Assembly (NCBI GenBank): GCA_033439685.1
Contig: JAUEDM010000001.1
Coordinates: forward strand, 5,084,001-5,148,000
Reading direction: 5' to 3'
Length of the DNA stretch: 64,000 nt
Source of the DNA: Apodospora peruviana
Lineage: Eukaryota; Ascomycota; Sordariomycetes; Sordariales; Lasiosphaeriaceae
In this document: one piece after another, positions 11,212 to 22,624 of the stretch
How the letters are laid out: the number at the start of each line of letters is the position of its first letter
Position numbering within the stretch: the stretch's first letter is position 1
Made by a program: the position numbers and the translations under genes
The notes under the pieces: generated by a model
Told to the model about the DNA's origin: nothing
Database searches by the model: none
What the model saw: the letters and a program-made list of their open reading frames with translations, nothing else

Positions 11212-11860
11212 TCATTAAGTGACAACCTGTGTGTAGGTGTCCTTGTTAATATAAGGACTACAGAGTGTTTATCCTTTCACAAAGCCATAAGTGGTTTAGG
11301 TGTTAGGTAATTCTAAAGAGTATCGGTTCCGATGAACATATAAGATGCGCAGTTGATATAACACATATTACCAAAGTTCTTGCATTGATTATTGCTGTAA
11401 TAAATCCATCCGTGAGAGTGCTAGTCTTTTGTAACTATACAGAAATTTTACAGCTAATGAGAGGTGATCAAAACCTCCTTGCTAAGCTGCTAGGTTTTAG
11501 ACCCGTGACCTTATGGCCCTGATAGCGTATAGCCATCATGACATAGATAGTTGGGCATGCCACATACATGGCCCCGCTACAGGCACTAGGCCGAAAGTAG
11601 AGTAGCGCGGGGTCTGTGGCAGAGGCATAACCTCTGTGCAGTCCTTACACCCTCTTTCAATTTGACACACTTCTCACCACCAAACCATACCATACATACT
11701 TTTGCATTGTATGCATGTTGTGACCGTGGATTTCGCCATCAGGCCCCGGCTTTGGGTCTTTGGTCTATTAGAACTACTAGGCGGCTACCGCTACCTGTTA
11801 CTAGCTATTGTTAGCTATTGCCAATTGTGAGCCTTTTTGACTAATTTAGGTTTGTAATAT
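11212..11860 (+). repeat. LTR-like repeat family A, copy 2 with internal insert
   Basis: Aligns with 1-450 and 27480-27915: TAAGATGCGCAGTTGATA, GTAATAAATCCATCCGTGAG, then CTCCTTGCTAAGCTGCTAGG and TTGGTCTATTAGAACTACTA. Compared with 27480-27915 it contains about 220 extra bases (near 11518-11738) that begin CTGATAGCG and end CGCCATCAG, a short inverted repeat. That suggests a small insertion whose target duplication I cannot define. Non-coding. Confidence 0.55.
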
Positions 11861-12104
11861 GATGCCTTTTTCAAAGTTTGTCATTCTGAAGATTTGATTA
11901 TTTATATAGGTTTTTCCAGTTAATACTGTTTTTCTTATACGTTAATTTTCTAAATTCTTTTTAGTATATTCGTTTCCTCCTTTTATTAAAGAAACAAAAA
12001 TGTTTGTTAATTATATATTGTAATTAGTTTAAAACCGCCTTAACAAATAGAGCCATTTTACCTTCGTTTGTATTATTAGAATTGTTTTCGAAATGCCTTG
12101 TTTT

Positions 12105-12704
<600 letters not shown>

Positions 12705-13015
12705 AATATAAACTCTATTATAAATGCGTAGTAGCTGTTAGCGTTTCAAAGTTTTATAGCAAGTATGTTTTGCTACGTTACTTTTATAATGGGTTTGAGA
12801 TCGGTCTTTTCTATTTATTATTCTTTTCGGTATTTTCCTTTTAAATTTTTATTAATCATTCATTATTTAATAACTTTTAATTACATTTAAACGCCCTAAC
12901 GACATCGAAAAATACCTTTTCAACAAGTTATTATTTTAATAAGCGTAATTTAGTAACGTCCGTTTTTAGAAACGTTTAGTAAAAAAGAATGTATAATTAG
13001 AATATTTTTATAGGA
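12705..13015. other. AT-rich tract, no gene
   Basis: AT-rich decayed sequence between the LINE copy and the repeat at 13016. Nothing recognised. Confidence 0.45.
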
Positions 13016-13310
13016 TTATCGAGTATGAGAAATCCATTTTTCTAGAAAGGGTTGTGTCGCCACGCACATAAAATAATGGGACAAAAGCCACAGTAAATTA
13101 TAATGGTATTTGTAGAATACTAAGCTAAAAAGCATAAGAAAAAAGAAAGTTACAAAGTCGAGAATAGAATAATATATAGTGGTGTGTAGGCGCATGAGCC
13201 ATGCATTAGTCAACCCACATGCCTGCCTGCCATTGGGTCAGGTTCACGTGCCATGCCACGTGACCTGCATGTCAAAATGATGATGCCTTGAGCAGGCGCC
13301 ATGACAAAGT
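13016..13310. repeat. Dispersed repeat R3, copy 1
   Basis: The right part matches 26320-26425: CGCATGAGCCATGCATTAGT, CACGTGACCTGCA and GATGCCTTGAGCAGGCGCCA. Palindromic CACGTG words are present. It might be an LTR beginning TGTYATGGCGCC on the minus strand, but I find no duplication. Non-coding. Confidence 0.5.
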
Positions 13311-13671
13311 TTATCCCTTTTAAGGTTTATTATTCCATTTTTCTTAGGTTAGTTTTTTATTAACCATTTAATAGATGGCGTTATCTTTTTATACTCAGTA
13401 TTAATGATTGGTTTTTATATGGCCCTCTTACACAGTTCGGGGCTTTTTGGTAAAAGTTTATTAGGTTTTTAATATAATTTTCTAAAATGTTTAATTGGGG
13501 TTTAAGTACCTTTTTTCCTATTTATAGTTTGTTTACCTTGTTAGGTATTTAACTTTCTCTATTTACGTAAATTTTAAATTTATTTAATTTCAATTTCTTT
13601 TCATTTGGTTTGATTTTAAATGTTGTTTTTAAACAAGCTTCAATTGGATAGTATTAGTTTTAAAAGTAATT
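13311..13671. other. AT-rich tract, no gene
   Basis: AT-rich sequence between repeats R3 and R1; no coding signal. Confidence 0.45.
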
Positions 13672-13910
13672 GATGGCGTAGTGGTTAATCCAAGCAATGA
13701 TGCAGTTATTTGTTATAAAGGATGATGAATTAAGTTATGTGGCTGGCTCGCACAACTTTTGAGGGTGCATACGAGCACGATCCACATGGCGCTAGTCTAC
13801 TTTTGGCCTAGTGCCAATTTTGACAAGCGCTGTGATAGGCTAGCGTAATCTACCACAGTTGAAGTAATTGAGATCTATAATAACAACCTTTCTTTCCTAT
13901 ATCAGTAATC
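13672..13910. repeat. Dispersed repeat R1, copy 2
   Basis: Second copy of the segment at 775-1035, with the same block order (TTGATGGCGTAG, GTTATGTGGCTGGCTCGCAC, GCTAGTCTACTTTTGGCCTA). Differences are largely C-to-T and G-to-A changes, consistent with RIP. Non-coding. Confidence 0.6.
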
Positions 13911-14832
13911 CATAGAAAACCGTCGTCTTTAGCTGTATTATTTGGGAAGTTTTAGTTGGTGATTAATTTGACGTCAATTTTTTCTATTACTTTAAATAGT
14001 TTTAGCTTTTTAAGCTCAAACATCATATTTAAAATTTTAATTCTAAGTTTCTTTTTTTCGAATTAAATGGATTTTATTTACCTTTTTGAAAAATTAAACA
14101 TTTAGATCCTTTATCGTTATAATATTGGCCTATCCGATTTATACAAATTCTAGGTTATTACGGAGTTTCCTTGTATAAAAAGCCTTTACACCTAATATTG
14201 GCCTTAACTATTACTTTAAAGATAACGTTCCCGGTTATTTTTCTTAGCGTAATTTAGATTTGTATTAGTAGTTTGTAAGAAATAACAACAGACGTATTGT
14301 TTCTAAATGGAAGTTATTATATTATATACTCTTTATATTACTAGTTGAAGTGTAACCTAATTATTCTATTCATGATTAATATAGTTTTTGAAGAATAATT
14401 TTAATATTTAGTTTATTCATTCTGCTTATTTTTTTGGTTGAAGATAGTAAGCTTTCAAGAGTTTATAATTAACGTCTATTTGTTTTATAACCGTTTGTTA
14501 GAACCTTGAAATGAAAAGTTTGCTTTTATTAAAGATAACTCTATCCGGCTAACAACGTCTAAAAAATACTTATATCAGGAATATATATACTACCTGTTTT
14601 ATTCGTACTTTTCTTATAAAATAAAATGAAATTCGTTAACTTATCAACTATTATAAGTACGTTATGATACATAATCTTTTTGATTAAGTTTATCGTAATT
14701 ATACATCATAGTTATGTTAGTATAGAAAAAACTTCTAACAGATTATATGGTTTATATTGGCTTACCTTCGAGTTATAACATATATTGCATCCGCCGATCA
14801 CATTTTTAATTACTCTTTTTATACTATGAAAC
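13911..14832. other. AT-rich tract, no gene
   Basis: About 0.9 kb of AT-rich decayed sequence with no ORF. No family could be assigned by eye. Confidence 0.45.
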
Positions 14833-14881
14833 TGTTAGACACGAGGTTTTTCTGGCTACAGTGACAATAGCAAGGACTGCG

Positions 14882-15008
14882 TGTCATGGCGTGGCGCTAT
14901 GCAGTATATAATCCACAGTGTTCCGAGTCTTGTCAACTTGGAATTCGACATTCTTTTATAATGGGAAGGTTAGCTCAGTGTTGTGGGTAATTATGCGACG
15001 CCGTCACA
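14882..15008 (+). mobile_element. Short inverted-repeat element, 127 bp (TGTSA family)
   Basis: Begins TGTCATGGCGTGGCGCTATG and ends GCGACGCCGTCACA. A second 127-bp copy is at 27028-27154. Flanks are CTGCG and CTGCT; the uninterrupted host repeat at 36428-36680 reads GGACTGCTCATG here, confirming the insertion. It contains GGTTAGCTCAGTG, similar to a pol III A box, near the right end. Non-coding. Confidence 0.78.
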
Positions 15009-15078
15009 CTGCTCATGACTGTAGATTTCTACATTGTAGAATTAATTTAAAACTATGAAATGATTCTGCTCTTTATAT

Positions 15079-15648
15079 TATTATTATCATTATAATTATT
15101 ATTATTATTATTCCTACATCGCTATGCTCTTTTTGAGCTCGCCGGTCCGTCTGATTTATTATTGTACAGGAAAACCGTGCTGGTTGCCCCAGTCGGCTGA
15201 AAAACCCAGACCACATTCCCTAAGTCGGCGCTTAGGACTTCCTCAATTACGGGTAAAAGGAGGCAGCCCCGGGCTACGCTCCTTGCATTCTTACATCTCT
15301 GTCGCTGGCCGGAGCCAGCGGTCCATTGGCTGTAGTCTCGGTGGCTGTAGCCTGCACCGTCATATCCCTCATCTCAAAGGTCAGCTTTACTTGCATTAAA
15401 CTCTTCGTAGCTTGCTCCCGTGCAACGGCAAAGGCCAGGGATCTGCCCCGGTGCCGTTTTCTTGTAACCTCATGGAATTCTTCCTCCTCTTGGGGAGGGT
15501 TACCTCGAAAGGTAACGTAGGATCCTCATTCTCGGCAGCTGCTGTTGCTCCTGTTGTTGTTGTTGTTGTTGGGACAAGCTCGAAAGTCTTCGGCCGGATA
15601 TAATATGCCCTCCCTCGCTGCACCCCAGGCTTTAACTGCGTCCGGGCA
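15079..15648 (-). mobile_element. 5'-truncated ORF1-only LINE copy
   Basis: On the minus strand: the C-terminal part of a gag-like ORF1 (ENEDPTLPFEVTLPKRRKNS), a 3' UTR, then a short TAA-rich tail. A direct repeat of 14 bp, TCTGCTCTTTAYAT, flanks it (15065-15078 and 15649-15662), and the uninterrupted host LTR has the site once. The ORF1 end runs directly into the 3' UTR, as in the longer copy at 28577-30762, with no reverse-transcriptase ORF between. This supports a LINE subfamily lacking ORF2. Confidence 0.82.
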
Positions 15649-15786
15649 TCTGCTCTTTACATAGTTGTAGGCCACGACGCTAAACTAGCGCCAATTGTTA
15701 CGCGAGCCTTCCACGACCTTCCACGTCAAGCGCGGGGTTGTTGCGCCCAGCATGTACCACTGCATGTGACTGCGCGAGGCATCACA

Positions 15787-16690
15787 GAAACCTATAATAA
15801 TATTTAATCTTCTCTAAAGTTTTTACAGTATTTATCAATTCAAAATTAACATGTATTACATATTACCTTTTTTTCTATGCTTAGTAAAAGTTTAAAGCCA
15901 TTAATTATTTAATTCATTAATCCTTTTACACTTTTAATACTTCTTAAAGGTTTGTAACCTAATTCAAAATTTTGTTAACATTCCTGTCTAAACAAAGTGT
16001 TAAATTTAATTACTTATTAAGATTCGTTAAAGTAGTTATAAATAAGCGAGCTATTGCTTTAGTTTATAAAATTACCATCAATACGACGGTTTTAGTTAGT
16101 TTAAAGTTTTTTTCCTACTAAGCGCATTTATTCAAGTATTTTCTAATACCTTTTTTATAGTAAATCCAATATTAAAAGGGCAATAAAAATTTTAATTATT
16201 AAGTTTCTTAATTATTTAGCATTTTTATAGATGTAAGTAAGACCTTTATAAACCGGATAAAATTTAATTTCAAAATTAATTTTAATCAACTACTTTTCCC
16301 ATTATTTAAATGTGAAGGTAATTAATACTACTTGTTTATTGTAAATGGGGTAATTAAGTTTGGCTTTGCGAAATATTTACGAAATAAATGTAATCGGATG
16401 TAATTTCCTTTTGTTATTCCGTTACTTTAGCTACCCTCTTGTTACCTAACTTAAAGTGTTTATTTTTACTTTAAATTTTTATTAGGGCTAGGTAGTTTAA
16501 TACCAGTTTGTCCGCTAGTTTCTTTTTTAAAATATTAAACCCTTTTTAATATATTTACATTTACTTGAGAAATTGGGGGTTTCTTATTAAATTGTTTAGA
16601 GGGTAAGCGACTATTCTAAAACCCTTAATAAATCTATAATAATAGTTAATAAAATTTGGGAATTGCTTAATCCCAAAACGATAGTAGGCG
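15787..16690 (-). pseudogene. Ty3/gypsy polymerase relic (RT to RNase H)
   Basis: The minus-strand frame near 16561-16690 reads FGIKQFPNFINYYYRFIKGF followed by AYPLNNLIRNPQF. This is the RT-RNase H connection of Ty3/gypsy elements (FLG..NYYRRFI..F..IA.PL..L). Downstream frames continue KGFNILKKKLADKLVLNYL and FYPVYKGLTYIYKNAK, resembling the RNase H start (Y...DKELLAI), but with many stops. AT-rich throughout, consistent with RIP. The pogo-like copy C inserted at its right side. Confidence 0.6.
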
Positions 16691-16692
16691 TA

Positions 16693-18560
16693 ACGTGCAC
16701 GAGTAACAAGCGAGCGGATAAAGTAAGCGAGCAGATAGCTTTCTATCACCCTATCACAACTATCATCAATTACATGACCACAACACTAGGAGATAACAAT
16801 AACTGAATTAGAAACAGATGAATCAGATGATTCTGCAGCCTCCTTGCATGTGCGTACATTATGGCCCGGCTTGCAACACACGCCACAGGCACCAAATCTT
16901 CGTACGAGGCCCTCTGACACCACCACCATTTTGTCGTGTTTCCTGGACTAATTGCTTACCCACAGCCTCCTGATCCGGTAGGTCCTGTGCCTCTTGTACA
17001 GTAAGTGATCCTCCAAACCGTATACGTGGTTTTTGGCTCTCCGTCGCTTACTGAGCCCCTTATTCACCTTGCGTAATGCCTAGACCTCTGCGCAAAGAAG
17101 AGCCACCTTGTGCATTACAACCATCATACCTTTAGTTAACCGATCGACAGCAGTTAACATAGATGTTAAAGAGCTACCCTGGTGGTTAGATATCTGAGTT
17201 TTGATGAACTCTGATTGTGAGGTGGCTTCTCGAGGGTTATGCGGTTTTTGGGAGAGCCAAGGTAGTGGCGTACCTGGCCTTGAGGTTGGTGGTGTTGGAG
17301 TCCGAATGCGTACATCTAGCTTTGATATCACTCCCTCTGGATTGCATGGTACAAAGCCAGCTTCGGTAAACTCTCCCTGGATATTTTTTTCTGTAATCGA
17401 AACAAAGAACGCCTCTCTTAAACGCACAGAGAAATTCCAGCTTGCTGATGTGTGATGTTCATCCGTATCAACTGCTCAATCTGGAAACTGTACGCCTTCT
17501 TCAAAGGAGAAAAACAACCAACATACAATGGCCGAAGAAGGTGCGAGGAGTGCGGAGGCATACAGAATGTAATGAATGATGTTGTGCTCCTGGCAGTAGG
17601 TCTCGAATTCTTCCGAGTGGTGGCTATCGTGGCCGTCAAGAATCAATAACCGGTATTTGCCCTTGGTACGGGATGCGGTATGAAAGTCAAAGTGCCGAAT
17701 CCAGTCCATACCCTTCTCATTGGTAGTCCAGCTATTGTCGGTTGTTGCAATACGCCAGGTGGCCGGGAGGTTGCACTCTTGATACCAATTAGCGAGGTGG
17801 TACTGCCCAGCTAAGATGATGAATGGCGGGATGGCCCAGCCCAAAGCATTCACCCCTTGGATGACTGTCGCTCACTCTCGATTGCCAGGCTGGGCCTGTT
17901 TAGCCCTACTGCGGCTGTCAGAGGTAGTAACTACCATGGTAGCGATGATAATGCCCATCGTGAAGCCGGTTGTGTTAAGATTGTACGAATCGTTGTCGAG
18001 GATACCGTACATGACCTTGGTGTTATGTACAAGGGCAACCCACTCGCGAATGACTTTGGGATCTTCGCATTTGGCCCTCTGGTAGTCGTATTTACGCGTA
18101 AAACGTGTCCGGAGCTCTGGTTAGCGTTTAACAAAGTTGTGAGCCCATCGTACGCCAACAAGGGGCGCGCCACGTTTGCGCAATAATTGGTTGGTCATAT
18201 CTTCTACATACAAAAGCCAGGGATAGAATGCGCGTGCACATAGCTCAATAACATATTGGAAAATCGTTTTATCTCTCCCATTTCGTAAGTTTGCGTGAAT
18301 TGGCTGCCATATCGCGTCGTGGAGGCCAACCGTTGCGTCGGGCGTAAAGAGTAGCATAGGTACAGAATAGATTTTTGACACTTTGTGAAGACTGAGTTTT
18401 GAATCTTTTTGAAGAGCCTCAAGGGCCAAGATCAACTGCGCTTTGTTTGAACGCGATGCTATGTTTTGTGGTAGAGGAAATGTCATAAAGGGTAGAGAGG
18501 GTTGCGTCACAGGGAAAATTATCCGCTCGCTTGTTTTATCCACTCGCTTATCACACACGT
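16693..18560 (-). mobile_element. pogo/Fot-like DNA transposon, copy C (inactivated)
   Basis: An 1868-bp element with TA on both sides (16691-16692 and 18561-18562). Termini begin ACGTG and each carries two tandem motif units of the type AAGCGAGCGGATA. Internal sequence matches copies A and B along its whole length. It is the oldest-looking of the three: its reading frame is broken and it sits in a Ty3/gypsy relic. Confidence 0.9.
16790..18486 (-). pseudogene. Broken transposase of copy C
   Basis: Collinear with the 557-aa transposases of copies A and B. It starts at an ATG (18484-18486) giving MTFPLPQNIASRSNKAQLIL and ends near the SVSNSVI-like tail at about 16795. Stops or frameshifts break it near 18120, 17475-17640 and 17080. 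The second catalytic block LILDGHDSHHS is still readable (near 17620-17650), while the third Asp block is altered (RPLYVGCFSPLKK, Tyr for Asp) and the zinc-knuckle region is also mutated. Dead copy. Confidence 0.88.
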
Positions 18561-18562
18561 TA

Positions 18563-20635
18563 GGCTACTTTGTAATCGCTTTAGTCTTTGAAATTTATAT
18601 TTACTGTTCTTAAATAAATTCAATACTTTAAAAAGGGTTACTTTTCGTATGTAGAAAATACCTTTTTCTGGGGTTATAATTAAGCCGTCGTCTCTTGAAA
18701 TTTATAGCACCTAATATATGTATTCTTGATATTAGTCGAAGGGCTTTTAAAAACATCAAGATATTATTAATGTAGATAGATTACTATAAACTTCCCAAAA
18801 ACATTCGTAATATTTGATTGACTTTTATCTAAAATATAATAAGTACGTTTGTAAGTCTTTATAAAATAATTAAAAATTTATATAGCTTGTATAGTGTGAT
18901 AAATACCGCTTTTTATATTTTTCTTTCATTATACGTATATTAAAAAACAGAAATTGAGATTTAGGCGTGTAAACTATTAGCTGCCGTTAAGCTGATTCTT
19001 TAAAAGTCATAATTAAAGTCAAGGGGTATTTGTTTTTAATTACGTTATTATTTAGCTTCCGATAATTGATATAAGTTTAACTTTTTATTTTATTTTATAA
19101 ATGAAAAGAATTGGCGCATTTATTGGCAAATGTGATGTTCTGATTTATTATGTTTTAAGGCGCATTTTAAGGTTATTTTCTAATACTTTCTTTTGCTTTT
19201 AATTTAGGGGGTTGACAGATGAAGACGTTAGTTTAGCCTTCTTTTTTATAATAATTTCGTAATTATTCGGTTTGTACTTTAATAATAAAATATCTTTCCA
19301 TTTTTTGAAAGAAATTATTTTTTACGTTTTGTATTATATAAAAATCTTATTATTTGTTGTATTTATACTATTTATTGATATTTCACTCATAATTATAAAA
19401 GATTAAACTGCTTAGTTTCGTTAATTTATTCGCTTCTTCATAATTCCTTTTTTCGTTATCTAATTTCTCCCTAATTGTAGAAATTTTGGCTAGTATATTT
19501 GTTAAAGAAGGATATTCGTCCTTTTATTTCTTGGTGAAACTTAAGTTGGTTAAGGCTTTTAGTAGTTTCTCTTATTTTAAATAGTTATTTTTCTAGTTAA
19601 TCTTGGAGATATATTTTCATAATTATAGACGTTTAACAATCGGTTTGTTACGTTTTATTTGTATAATATAAAAAAAATCTATTTATTTCCTTCGATAATA
19701 AGCTTCATTAATACCGTTTTTCGTTATATTTATCCATTATTATATTTCATTCTAATTCTTTCAAAATAAGCGTTAGGTAGGATTTTTCTTGTAAACTTAG
19801 GTGATCTTTTTAGGAATATTCAATATTTTAAGATTAATTAAATTTATAGTACTTTGTACATTAATAATTACCTAAAATAGTCATTATTTTCTTTTCTATT
19901 TAATTCTACGTTAAATGACTTTTATTTTTTAAAATTTCATTAGATCTTCGAAGCATTTAGGTGTGGCTAGTTACGTTATATTTTTTGTACGGAGTTATGG
20001 TTTCTTTTTACTTGTTCTTAACATTAAATCTTGATAACTATGGCCTTAATTATTGTTACAGTGTTTCCACGAGCTCGGATTATATTACTCTCAAATTTAA
20101 AACCTTTAATTAAAGAGATGTTTTTTTTCGATTCATTAATAGTTATTACGTTAATGCTTTATTTTATTACTCATAAGTTTTTACCTTTTAAGGTTTTAAG
20201 TTTTGTAAAAGTTTTGTTTACTTTTTTAAAGGGATTTTTGACTATTCTATTACTACTAGAACTACTTTTGGGATTTAAAGATATTTTCGAAGGTTTTGAT
20301 TATTAGATATTCTTTTTAGTTTTTTCTAATTTACCAAATTTTTATTATTACCGTATTTCGTTTTAAAATTTCTTCACAAGTAATTCGGCTTAAAGTTCGT
20401 TCTTTAATTTTCGTTTTATGCCGGTTATTTTTAGTCATTATTATTTAGCGTTATGGTACATAAACGTTTTGATTTCGATTTAGCGGTTTGGTTATATATT
20501 AAAATACGTATATTAATTATACTTTACTTTTACCCTCTTTAAAATATATGTAGTTTATCGGAGGGTAGTCCTTTGGCAAAATCTTTTCGAATTGGCCTGC
20601 CGTATTATACATTATTAAAACCCGTCCCTATTACT
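18563..20635. other. AT-rich gene desert
   Basis: About 2 kb of very AT-rich sequence to the right of copy C. Because copy C interrupts a Ty3/gypsy relic, this is probably the other half of that element, but I could not find a reliable protein block. The 91-aa open frame at 20031-20306 is low-complexity and not a credible gene. Confidence 0.45.
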
Positions 20636-21351
20636 ATTTTTAAACTGAATGCCCTCATACACTGGCTTTCAGTGGTTTCCAACAAGTGAGCAGCAATGTT
20701 GATCACTGACTTACAGAAGTGTTGATTATTGTTACTCTGTTGCCCTGGTAACCCTCAGGGGCCACCCGCCCCAGAGAAAATTCTGGAAACTGCAGAGCCC
20801 ACAACACAGTCTTCAGGGCTTTCAAGCCCACAGAAGATTCTAGTTACTGCCTTCAAAGGTTAATAGACCCATATGTGGCTCTGGAATAACAGCTAATTTC
20901 TAATCAATGTATTCCAGTTTCCCATAGGCTTACGGCTATAAATCAGGCATATATTTCTCTCTTTTTCTCTCCTTGTTGAAGAAGATTGTTAGTGGTCAAC
21001 TCAAGGATCAGGATCATGTATTTGAGTCAACAAGACTTTGTCTTTGCAATAGAATTCTCCCCTCTTGTTTACAGCGCATAGTTCGTTGTACAGCCCTTGC
21101 GTCTAAGTTGAATCGTTCACTTACACTTGTTGTTACAGTGCATAGTTAACTCTGCAGGGTTTTTCTTCTGTTAGACTGGTGACTTACAAGGGGGTAGGTT
21201 AGGATCGGTTGCCACCAGATTCCACGGGTGCCAGCCATTGACGTCAAGTCAATACAAGGTTCTCCTTTTCGTAATTTATGTGTAAAGATACCTTTCAAGA
21301 CTTCTTTTTAGTTCTTCTGATTCCGTTCTCATCCATCAAATACCACTGTAA
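20636..21351. other. GC-normal non-coding island upstream of Tc1-like relic
   Basis: Non-coding sequence with TGTTACTCTGTTGCCCTGGT near 20728 and CTTGTTGTTACA near 21127, which could be the ends of a solo LTR of about 410 bp, but I see no target duplication. The remaining 200 bases directly precede the first ATG of the Tc1-like relic. Confidence 0.35.
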
Positions 21352-22330
21352 ATGACTCCAGAAAACTCTAAGCCTCTGGCAATTGCCAACCTCTTGAATC
21401 CGAGTACGCCGCCGTCAACCCCAAGAAGAACACGAATAACAACACGACAACAAAAATTCCCAGTACGTGTACGAAGAAGAAAAGCCCCTGACTTATCAAG
21501 AGAAAACAAAATCGGAATCCGAGCCCTGTATAGATTCGGCTATACGTACGAAGAAATCTTCGAAAACCCCAACTGTACTATGCGCCAGATTCAGGACGCT
21601 TGTACTTGGCCGTTGACACCAAAGAAGAACGGGGCAATACATAAGGGTTAATTAGCAATCAAACACCAGAAAACAAGATTGAAGGAGTGGTTAAAAGAAG
21701 ATCAAAATCGGTATATCCCTATCATCAACTTACCTTTCCGCCTGCCACCACTATTTAATAGCTACGGTTTATGCGCGATAACTAGGGCTATTCATGACCT
21801 CGGGGGATATTCAAGATATCTACCACGACAAATTGTTCTTACAGAAGCGGACAATCAAAAGACGCTTGCTTTTTGCATAGAATAACTGGCTCAACGGCTA
21901 AGGCAGGAGGATTGGGAGGATGTTATTTTTTTCTGATGAAATCTGGGCTGTTAATAATGTTATGTAGAAGAAAAGAGTTATTGTGTTCGAGGAGGACAGG
22001 GAGAAGGCGGGTGACTTTTCTTTAAAAAGAAAGCCAAAGGGGTGGATGTTCTGGAGTTGTATTGCTGGGGGACGAAAAAGGCCCGGATTTATATGGGAGA
22101 AAGAATTTGGGGGAATTGACAGCAGAACTATATTACCCATATTGTTCCGCTGGTTCATTCTTTTTGTCAGCAATATACTGGTCTTGTTTTTCAACAAGAC
22201 AACGCTCCATCCCATGGGTCTAGAATGACCACAAGAGAGCTGGAGAGAAGAGAGATTCCACGGTTAAAATGGCGGCTTAGCTGTACCGAACTAACAAGGA
22301 AACCCCCTACAGAGGTGTAGAAGTTGCGTC
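21352..22330 (+). pseudogene. Tc1-like (DDE_3) transposase relic
   Basis: From the ATG at 21352 a frame encodes a helix-turn-helix region (GIRALYRFGYTYEEIFENPN, then CTMRQIQDACTWPLTPKKNG), broken after 100 residues. Later frames give HDLGGYSRYLPRQIVLTEAD near 21800, KPKGWMFWSCIAGGRKRPGF and IWEKEFGGIDSRTILPI at 22030-22140, and a degraded distal block near 22190-22260. This order matches Tc1/mariner transposases with a DDE_3 domain. At least three frame breaks. Short AT-rich flanks hide the inverted repeats. Confidence 0.75.
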
Positions 22331-22624
22331 GTTTACCAGGACTGGCGTTGACATGAGCCGATTTGCAAGCGGCTCAACAACTATGTTGATTTTTTAACCT
22401 ACTTTTAATTTACTCTAGATTAATGTAAGGTAAATAATAGTACTAGTAGTTTCATTCTTACTTATTAGGTTTTATAAATTTACGTTAGTTTACTTCTTTT
22501 TTACAATAGTTTATTATAAGTTTAGGATGCGTTTACGTAGGGAAATAGTCTTTTTAACTTTTCTAGGTAGGTAGTAGTAGGGATAAGCATTTTACAAATA
22601 TTTCAATTATATGATATAAGTGTA

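Larger units (their letters stand above)
14833..15786 (+). mobile_element. Solo-LTR-like element with two nested insertions
   Basis: Begins TGTTAGACACGAGG and ends GCGAGGCATCACA. It is flanked by a perfect 5-bp duplication GAAAC (14828-14832 and 15787-15791). An uninterrupted 253-bp copy lies at 36428-36680. Comparison shows two later insertions: a short inverted-repeat element at 14882-15008 and a LINE piece at 15079-15648. TG...CA ends with 5-bp duplications fit a solo LTR, but no internal retrotransposon region is present to prove it. Confidence 0.8.

Noticed and set aside
14965..15010. tRNA gene
   Set aside because: A GGTTAGCTCAGTG A-box-like block is present, but no B box or cloverleaf can be drawn; it is part of a 127-bp transposable element.
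16561..16749. A 62-aa small gene
   Set aside because: The frame is a fragment of a Ty3/gypsy polymerase running into the terminal repeat of pogo-like copy C, not an independent gene.
20636..21351. Solo LTR of about 410 bp
   Set aside because: TGTTACTC and TTGTTACA ends are suggestive, but no 5-bp duplication or second copy was found, so it is left unclassified.
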